Assembly (NCBI GenBank): GCA_021789605.1
Contig: JAJYJI010000019.1
Location: 1-36,212, forward strand
Direction of reading: 5' to 3'
From: a bacterium
GTDB lineage: Bacteria; SZUA-79; Acidulodesulfobacterales; Acidulodesulfobacteraceae
DNA length: 36,212 bases
Position numbers and translations under genes: made by a program. Within the stretch, counting starts at the first letter, position 1, and each line of letters opens with the position of its first letter. This document shows positions 31,788-36,212 of the stretch, one piece after another. The notes under the pieces were generated by a model. That model was not told the origin of the DNA. It ran no database searches and was given only the letters and a program-made list of their open reading frames with translations.

Positions 31788-32876
31788 CTATTTATCGGCT
31801 TTATTTATTTTGTCAATATTATTGTCGAACTTAGGATTTACGAAACTTCCCGGCGCAATCTTGTCTAAGCCGCCGGTTAATACGGTCATTCCGGGATTTA
31901 ATCCGTTTAAAATTATGACGAAATTTTTTTTATAAACGCCGCCTTTTTTTACCGGTTGAAAAAAAACTTCTCCGTTATCGCTTGCGGTATAGACTCCTGT
32001 TATGCCTAATCGCCTTAAAACGGCATTTTTAGGTATTATAAGCGCTTTCCTCCTGCCTGTCCTGAATCTTGCGACGCCGTACATACCGGGCATGAGTTCA
32101 AATTTATTTGCCCCCGGAATTTCGATTTTTACTAAAACAGAATGGGAATAGGGATTGGCAGACCTTACTATGGATATTATCTTTCCGTCAACCGCGGCAT
32201 TTATAGAAGAAAAATTTAGGTTGACGGATTCGCCGGCTTTTAATTTTTTGTAATATCTGACGTTTACCGAAGTCTTAAATTCTAATTTATTAAGGCTTTG
32301 AATAATAAGCAACATCTGTCCGGGACCGACAAGGTCGCCCATCGAAACATTTTTTTTTGTTATAACGCCGCTAATGGGCGAATAAATATTTTTGTAGTTT
32401 AAATAGCTTGAAGCTTCGTTTAATCCGGCTTTTGCCATATTATACTGCATCAGGGTATTATCGTAGGTCTGTTTGGATACGGAATTTTCGGCGTATAATC
32501 TTCTAATCCTGTCATACGTCTTTTTTGCGTTTATATAGCCCGCTTTCGCCGCATAATATTTCGACTTTATTTCGGGAGCGTTTAATCTTAAAAGAAGCAT
32601 GCCCTTGGAAACTATCTGTCCTTCGCGGACATTTTCGTATATCACGTATCCCATAATGTGGGCGGATATTCCGGTATTGTTTAAAGAATCGGTGTTTCCC
32701 GGCGACTTAAGATAACCCGATATATATTTATATCCGGTTCTGAAGGCATTGACGCTTAAACGGGGCTGGGTTTCACCGGGCAGGTTCGCTTTTTTGGAGC
32801 ATCCGTTTAGCGAAAAAAACGACAGGACAAATATCAAAAATGCGGCTGCATATTTTATGCTTTTAAATTTTTTCAT
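31788..32876 (-). CDS. RND efflux periplasmic adaptor (membrane fusion protein), lipoprotein
   Basis: The 362-residue protein has a lipoprotein signal peptide with the lipobox LNGC (Cys26). After it comes the HlyD/AcrA arrangement. The lipoyl half-motif is IMGYVIYENVREGQIVSKG. An alpha-hairpin at about 108-155 (KYYAAKAGYINAKKTYDRI) comes next. The second lipoyl half is NYKNIYSPISGVITKKNVSM, and the beta-barrel and membrane-proximal domains end in LNPGMTVLTGG. It links the RND pump to an outer-membrane channel. Its ribosome binding site AAGGGAG is strong, and upstream DNA holds a dyad-rich region suggestive of local repression. Confidence 0.92.
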   Translation of the reverse strand: MKKFKSIKYAAAFLIFVLSFFSLNGCSKKANLPGETQPRLSVNAFRTGYKYISGYLKSPGNTDSLNNTGISAHIMGYVIYENVREGQIVSKGMLLLRLNAPEIKSKYYAAKAGYINAKKTYDRIRRLYAENSVSKQTYDNTLMQYNMAKAGLNEASSYLNYKNIYSPISGVITKKNVSMGDLVGPGQMLLIIQSLNKLEFKTSVNVRYYKKLKAGESVNLNFSSINAAVDGKIISIVRSANPYSHSVLVKIEIPGANKFELMPGMYGVARFRTGRRKALIIPKNAVLRRLGITGVYTASDNGEVFFQPVKKGGVYKKNFVIILNGLNPGMTVLTGGLDKIAPGSFVNPKFDNNIDKINKADK

Positions 32877-32933
32877 ATTCTACTCCCTTTTCATATGCTA
32901 TGCTTAAGATTCTTTCGTATTTTGTCATTGGAT

Positions 32934-32993
32934 ATGATAATATGAGTTATCGTTATAATATATATGATTATCGATATATAATAATATTATCAT
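32934..32993. promoter_or_regulatory. Dyad-rich promoter/operator region of the RND operon
   Basis: ATGATAATAT (32934-32943) and ATATTATCAT (32984-32993) are a perfect inverted repeat with a 40-nt gap. Between them TTATCG occurs at 32947 and 32968, 21 nt apart (two helical turns). The second copy lies in the palindrome TATCGATA (32969-32976). This is compatible with a dimeric repressor of the TetR or MarR type. No such regulator gene is adjacent, so the reading is inference. Confidence 0.4.
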
Positions 32994-33068
32994 TTTCATA
33001 TATTTTAAGTCAAATAAAATTTCGCTGAATAATTTCTTTACGGCTTTCCATGCGGTCAACGCAGTTCC

Positions 33069-33110
33069 AAAAAAAAATTTTAATTCAATTTTAATCGCGT
33101 TAAAATTGAA
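33069..33110 (-). terminator. Intrinsic terminator of the tautomerase-aroD operon, overlapping the aroD stop
   Basis: TTAAAATTGAA (33100-33110) and TTCAATTTTAA (33084-33094) form a perfect 11-bp stem with a 5-nt loop. On the minus strand a run of nine T (33069-33077) follows. The first arm encodes the last codons (VQF) and the stop of aroD. The stem is AT-only apart from one C-G pair, but its length and T-run are good. Confidence 0.75.
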
Positions 33111-33894
33111 CTTCGGCAAAATTCATCATCGCATAAAATTCTTCGGCGGACACCTGTCCGGGTGCCGTGGCTCCCGACTGCGAAGAACAATATGCCATCT
33201 CGGAACCGTAAATTAGGGATAAAATTCTTGTCGCCGTGCCTTTTTCACCCATTCCAAAAATCGTAAAAGCGGGAAAAGAAACTGGAGCGGCAGCCCTGAT
33301 GGATTGCACAGTCTGGTTTTTTTCTAAGACGGCGGTTACGTCCTTATCCGAAATTACGACATCGGCGAGCTTAAAACAGTCCGCCCCGAAATAATGCGCA
33401 TCTATATAAAATCTGACGGTCGACATCAAATCTATCTGTTTGCTAAAATCGTGAACGGAAAGGATAACTTTTGAACCCATGTCGTGAGCATAAACTGTAA
33501 AGTCTTTTACGGCAGGCCTTCTGACAATATCAAGCTCTATATCGCATGCGTATATACCTGCTTCTATAAGATATTTCAAAAATTTTATCCTTTGAAATTC
33601 TTCGCATGCTATTTCCTTTAAAGAAGAAATATTGCGGCCGGGACCGAAACCTGCGCCCCTTTTCGTCCCAATGATTTTAATCCCGAGGGCTTTTCCGTAA
33701 GAAATTATTTTTTCTATTTTTTCGAAAACAGGCGTGCGATGAAATTCATCGACATCTTGCGTTTCTTTAGTTTCTTTAATTGTGTCGAATCTAAGCTCTA
33801 CGAATCCGGCATTGACGGTTTTGGCATAATCTATATCCGCATATATTCTATCAAGCTCCGTATTTCCGACGGAAATACAAATTTTCCGATTCAT
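33100..33894 (-). CDS. aroD: Type I 3-dehydroquinate dehydratase
   Basis: AroD dehydrates 3-dehydroquinate to 3-dehydroshikimate in the shikimate pathway through a Schiff base. The 264-residue barrel has VELRFD at 32-37 and CDIELDIV (117-124). The catalytic His148 is in SVHDF and the Schiff-base Lys175 in CFKLAD. The C-terminal SSQSGATAPGQVSAEEF loop closes the active site. All key positions are intact. It overlaps the tautomerase gene by 4 nt (ATGA), so the two are translationally coupled. Other aro genes are not in the window. Confidence 0.93.
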   Translation of the reverse strand: MNRKICISVGNTELDRIYADIDYAKTVNAGFVELRFDTIKETKETQDVDEFHRTPVFEKIEKIISYGKALGIKIIGTKRGAGFGPGRNISSLKEIACEEFQRIKFLKYLIEAGIYACDIELDIVRRPAVKDFTVYAHDMGSKVILSVHDFSKQIDLMSTVRFYIDAHYFGADCFKLADVVISDKDVTAVLEKNQTVQSIRAAAPVSFPAFTIFGMGEKGTATRILSLIYGSEMAYCSSQSGATAPGQVSAEEFYAMMNFAEVQF

Positions 33895-34103
33895 TTGCTC
33901 CCGCCTCTTTTAGCTTTAATTTTATCGCAGGCCAATTCCCCTCCCAATCCCCACTCGTCTGAAGGAAATTCTTCAATCGCGACCCAGACGTTTTCCTCGC
34001 CGATGTTTAAAGTTTCGGAAACGCTTTTAGTGATAGATTTAATGAGGTTTTTCTTTTGTTCTTTCGTCCTTCCCTCAAGCATTTTAACGGATACAAAAGG
34101 CAT
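33891..34103 (-). CDS. 4-oxalocrotonate tautomerase family protein
   Basis: The 70-residue protein starts MPFVSVKMLEGRTKEQKKNL, so Pro1 is exposed after Met removal, as needed for tautomerase catalysis. It continues with ITKSVSETLNIGEENVWVAI and ends in a basic tail. The length (about 60-70) and layout fit the small homo-hexameric 4-OT family. The substrate is unknown. Pairing with aroD suggests a role in enol-keto handling of aromatic or shikimate intermediates, but the family is often simply a neighbour. The 278-nt divergent region to mcp holds its promoter. Confidence 0.85.
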   Translation of the reverse strand: MPFVSVKMLEGRTKEQKKNLIKSITKSVSETLNIGEENVWVAIEEFPSDEWGLGGELACDKIKAKRGGSK

Positions 34104-34381
34104 TTTAAATCCTCCTTGGTAAATGATTCTTGGTAAATGATTTAGGCTAACTAATGACGAAACATAAATTTAATAAACTTAATAAGATTATAACAAATAT
34201 AATAATTTTAGACAATTTTATTCCGGTTAAAAAATAATATAAACATAATGTTGATAATAATTGTAGATTTTATATTTCAAGTCGATATATAATAAAGTTA
34301 ATTTAAAAAATATTAATTAATATTTATAATTATTGTTAACATTTATTTTTTCTACAATTATTCCAAGGGGGAAATGTTATC

Positions 34382-36073
34382 GTGAAAACGCTGAAAGTCA
34401 AGCTTTATTTCTTTATAGGTTTAAGTTTTATTATTATTCTAGCGGTCAATTTTATTCTTATCTATTACTCGAATATCTTAAAATCACAAACAGTAAATAT
34501 GAATGTAATTGCGAATACTTCCGCCTCTATTAAAACATTGAGAAGCAACTTCTTGCAGATAATTTATTTATCGCATCTCAAGGCTTTAAAAATGGGCGCG
34601 GTAAAATCTAAAAAAGAAAAAGCCGCTATCGAAAAATCTTATGATGCGAATATAACAAAAATAGCCCAAGATTCAAAGCCTGTTTTTTTAAGCGTAGGCA
34701 ACGCGTTAACCGGATATACAAACGGATTCGACAAGGTAAAGGCCGCTCATGTTTTCGGCGTCCCAAAATCGAAATTACAAAAATACTCGTCTAAAAATAC
34801 GGCGCTCCTGCTTAAAAGCTTGTCCAATAAATACAATATCTTTCATCCGATTGCGGATAGGCTTTTAAAATATCCTCTGTTGCTCGGCGGAGCAATGAGC
34901 ACCAAATATTTCGACAGCCAGCTTAGTCCGATGGTATCTCAAATTAATAAAATCAATAATGTGGTTAAACGTTCTTATTACAGTAAAATTAAATTTTTCC
35001 AATATATTTTTATAGCGCTTCCCTTCCTGTTTCTGATAGTTGCCATTTTTATATCGTTTTATGTAAAGACTACGCTTATCAAAGTTCTTAACCTTATTAA
35101 CGAAAAAATCAAACAGATAGCCAAGGGCGACCTCACCTCCAAGCTAAGGATACCCGGCGTCCATAAGGAAAGCGAAATAGGCATTCTTATAGAAGAGGTC
35201 AATATTTTGGTAGATTCCCTTTCCAGCAACGTCAGAGGTATACTCGGCACTTCCGAATCTTTAAACGCCCAGTCGAATAACTTAAATATATCCTCTAAAG
35301 AATTCGAAACGACAATCGAACAGATGAAGGAGAAAGCCTCCCGCATCATAGAATCGATTAAACAGATGTCTATCGCTATCATAGAAGTCGCCAAAAATTC
35401 CTCGTCTTCCGCCCAGAAGGCTCAGGAAACTGAAAAGGTGGTCGATTACGGCACTAAATCGGTACAAGACGTCGCCGTCGAAATGAAAAATATAGAAAAG
35501 ACCGTTTCGGCGGTTTCCGCCACCATAACGGAACTCGGTTCTTCTTCGGAAAAAATAGGGGAAATCATAGGCGTTATAAACGACATAGCCGACCAGACTA
35601 ACCTTCTCGCCTTAAACGCCGCCATCGAAGCCGCCAGAGCCGGAGAACAGGGAAGGGGGTTTGCGGTGGTTGCGGACGAAGTAAGAAAACTTGCCGAAAG
35701 GACTACCAAAGCGACCAAAGAAATAGAATTTATGATTCTTAGCATACAGAAAAACACGCAGGATGCAGTTACGTCCATGCAGAAAGGCAAACAGGAAGTT
35801 TCCAAGGGGGCGGATATCGCCGGCAAATCCGCCGAAGCTATTTCAAATATAAATTCCTTAATGGCCAAACTAAAAGAAATGATAACCCAGATTGCGACAG
35901 CCTCGGAAGAACAGTCTCAGGTGAGCGAGGAAATCTCCTTATCGTCGGAGGAAATAATAAAAGCTCAGGACAGCGCTCAGGCAGGTTCAAGGCAGGTTAT
36001 AAAGGCATCCGAAGAACTTGCGGGTATGGCGGCAAACTTATCCGATTTAGTTAAAACTTTTAAAATAAATTGA
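34382..36073 (+). CDS. Methyl-accepting chemotaxis protein
   Basis: This 563-residue transmembrane chemoreceptor controls the CheA kinase. TM1 is at about 9-28 and TM2 at about 205-227. They bracket a ~175-residue helical periplasmic sensor with no recognisable Cache or PAS motif, probably a four-helix-bundle type. HAMP covers about 229-282. The cytoplasmic coiled coil has the conserved hairpin tip [20 protein letters not shown] and [18 protein letters not shown] at about 403-441. The start is GTG at 34382. An ATG at 34374 meets a stop after three codons, and AAGGGGG lies about 10 nt upstream. The ligand is unknown. It is the only plus-strand gene at this end, divergent from the tautomerase. 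Confidence 0.95.
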   Translation: MKTLKVKLYFFIGLSFIIILAVNFILIYYSNILKSQTVNMNVIANTSASIKTLRSNFLQIIYLSHLKALKMGAVKSKKEKAAIEKSYDANITKIAQDSKPVFLSVGNALTGYTNGFDKVKAAHVFGVPKSKLQKYSSKNTALLLKSLSNKYNIFHPIADRLLKYPLLLGGAMSTKYFDSQLSPMVSQINKINNVVKRSYYSKIKFFQYIFIALPFLFLIVAIFISFYVKTTLIKVLNLINEKIKQIAKGDLTSKLRIPGVHKESEIGILIEEVNILVDSLSSNVRGILGTSESLNAQSNNLNISSKEFETTIEQMKEKASRIIESIKQMSIAIIEVAKNSSSSAQKAQETEKVVDYGTKSVQDVAVEMKNIEKTVSAVSATITELGSSSEKIGEIIGVINDIADQTNLLALNAAIEAARAGEQGRGFAVVADEVRKLAERTTKATKEIEFMILSIQKNTQDAVTSMQKGKQEVSKGADIAGKSAEAISNINSLMAKLKEMITQIATASEEQSQVSEEISLSSEEIIKAQDSAQAGSRQVIKASEELAGMAANLSDLVKTFKIN

Positions 36074-36165
36074 TTAATAAATTTGATTTTTACATTTATT
36101 TAATTTATAATTATAAAAAAGTGTTTTTATGCTTTCATCTTGATTCTTCAACGTAATGTCCTCCT

Positions 36166-36200
36166 AACCTGCCGGTTAAGATTATTCCCGGCAGGTTTTT
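36166..36200 (+). terminator. Intrinsic terminator downstream of the chemoreceptor
   Basis: AACCTGCCGG (36166-36175) pairs with CCGGCAGGTT (36188-36197) around a 12-nt loop. TTTTTTATT follows from 36196. The stem is GC-rich and perfect, and the orientation is plus, so it ends the mcp transcript about 90 nt after the stop. Confidence 0.9.
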
Positions 36201-36212
36201 TATTCTATTTTT

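Noticed and set aside
32925-33119. 64-residue minus-strand frame downstream of aroD
   Set aside because: It overlaps the aroD end and its terminator stem. It is very AT-rich, lacks a ribosome binding site, and is best explained by low stop frequency in one frame.
34270-34320. Possible flagellar sigma-28 promoter before mcp (TAGATTTT and GTCGATAT)
   Set aside because: The spacing is 9 nt instead of about 11 and both boxes are imperfect in AT-rich DNA, so it is not better than chance.
1-36212. CRISPR array or cas genes
   Set aside because: No set of regularly spaced repeats with unique spacers of 30-40 nt exists. The 23-nt repeats at 2662-2724 are too short and few.

Overview
The window looks like a piece of chromosome from an uncultured, AT-rich Gram-negative bacterium related to the former Deltaproteobacteria (Desulfobacterota-like). 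The support is the housekeeping gene order ftsH-folP-cdaA-ybbR-glmM-pdxJ-acpS-nnrDE-CBS-tsaE-(lpd)-lysC-cimA, which resembles that of Geobacter-like genomes, plus citramalate-route isoleucine synthesis and a lipoylated LbpA/sHdr-type sulfur-metabolism signature. Acidophilic sulfur-cycling lineages such as Acidulodesulfobacterales would fit, but this placement is inference.

Layout. (1) 1-2400 is the edge of a probable integrated element. It holds the tail of one unknown gene, one unknown helical protein, and a tyrosine integrase beside the 3' end of a tRNA-Ala(GGC), with short phased repeats between integrase and tRNA. (2) 2477-2967 is gene-free. It carries three direct repeats at an exact 23-nt period, the tRNA promoter and a dyad upstream of fba. 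(3) 2968-3894 is fba on the plus strand, ending at a 26-bp perfect palindrome shared with the convergent yip1-like gene. (4) 3915-21679 is a long minus-strand housekeeping run: tilS, ftsH, folP, cdaA, ybbR, glmM, pdxJ, a methyltransferase, acpS, nnrDE, a CBS protein, tsaE, lpd, lysC, cimA and a Yip1-family protein. It covers tRNA modification, proteolysis, folate, c-di-AMP, cell-wall precursor, PLP, NAD(P)HX repair, ACP activation and aspartate/isoleucine synthesis. (5) 21712-27414 is the most distinctive part, a lipoate-assembly operon on the minus strand. From its promoter it reads: two LbpA-type lipoyl carrier proteins, a radical SAM protein (LipS2-like), a lipoate-protein ligase fused to a cysteine-rich DUF116-like domain, a second radical SAM protein (LipS1-like), an OsmC-family protein, and a 52-residue unknown ORF with a strong ribosome binding site. 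(6) 27642-34103 is minus strand: a degenerate crotonase, an RND pump with its lipoprotein adaptor, and aroD with a 4-OT-like tautomerase. (7) 34382-36073 is a plus-strand methyl-accepting chemotaxis protein, followed by a clear terminator at the right edge.

How the genes work together. The ligase would attach octanoate or lipoate to Lys71 of the LbpA proteins. The radical SAM pair would insert the two sulfurs, replacing LipB/LipA. The carriers would then serve a sulfur-oxidising sHdr-like complex encoded elsewhere. No hdr-like genes lie in this window, so that last step is inferred from family context. The lpd in the housekeeping run could reoxidise dihydrolipoyl groups.
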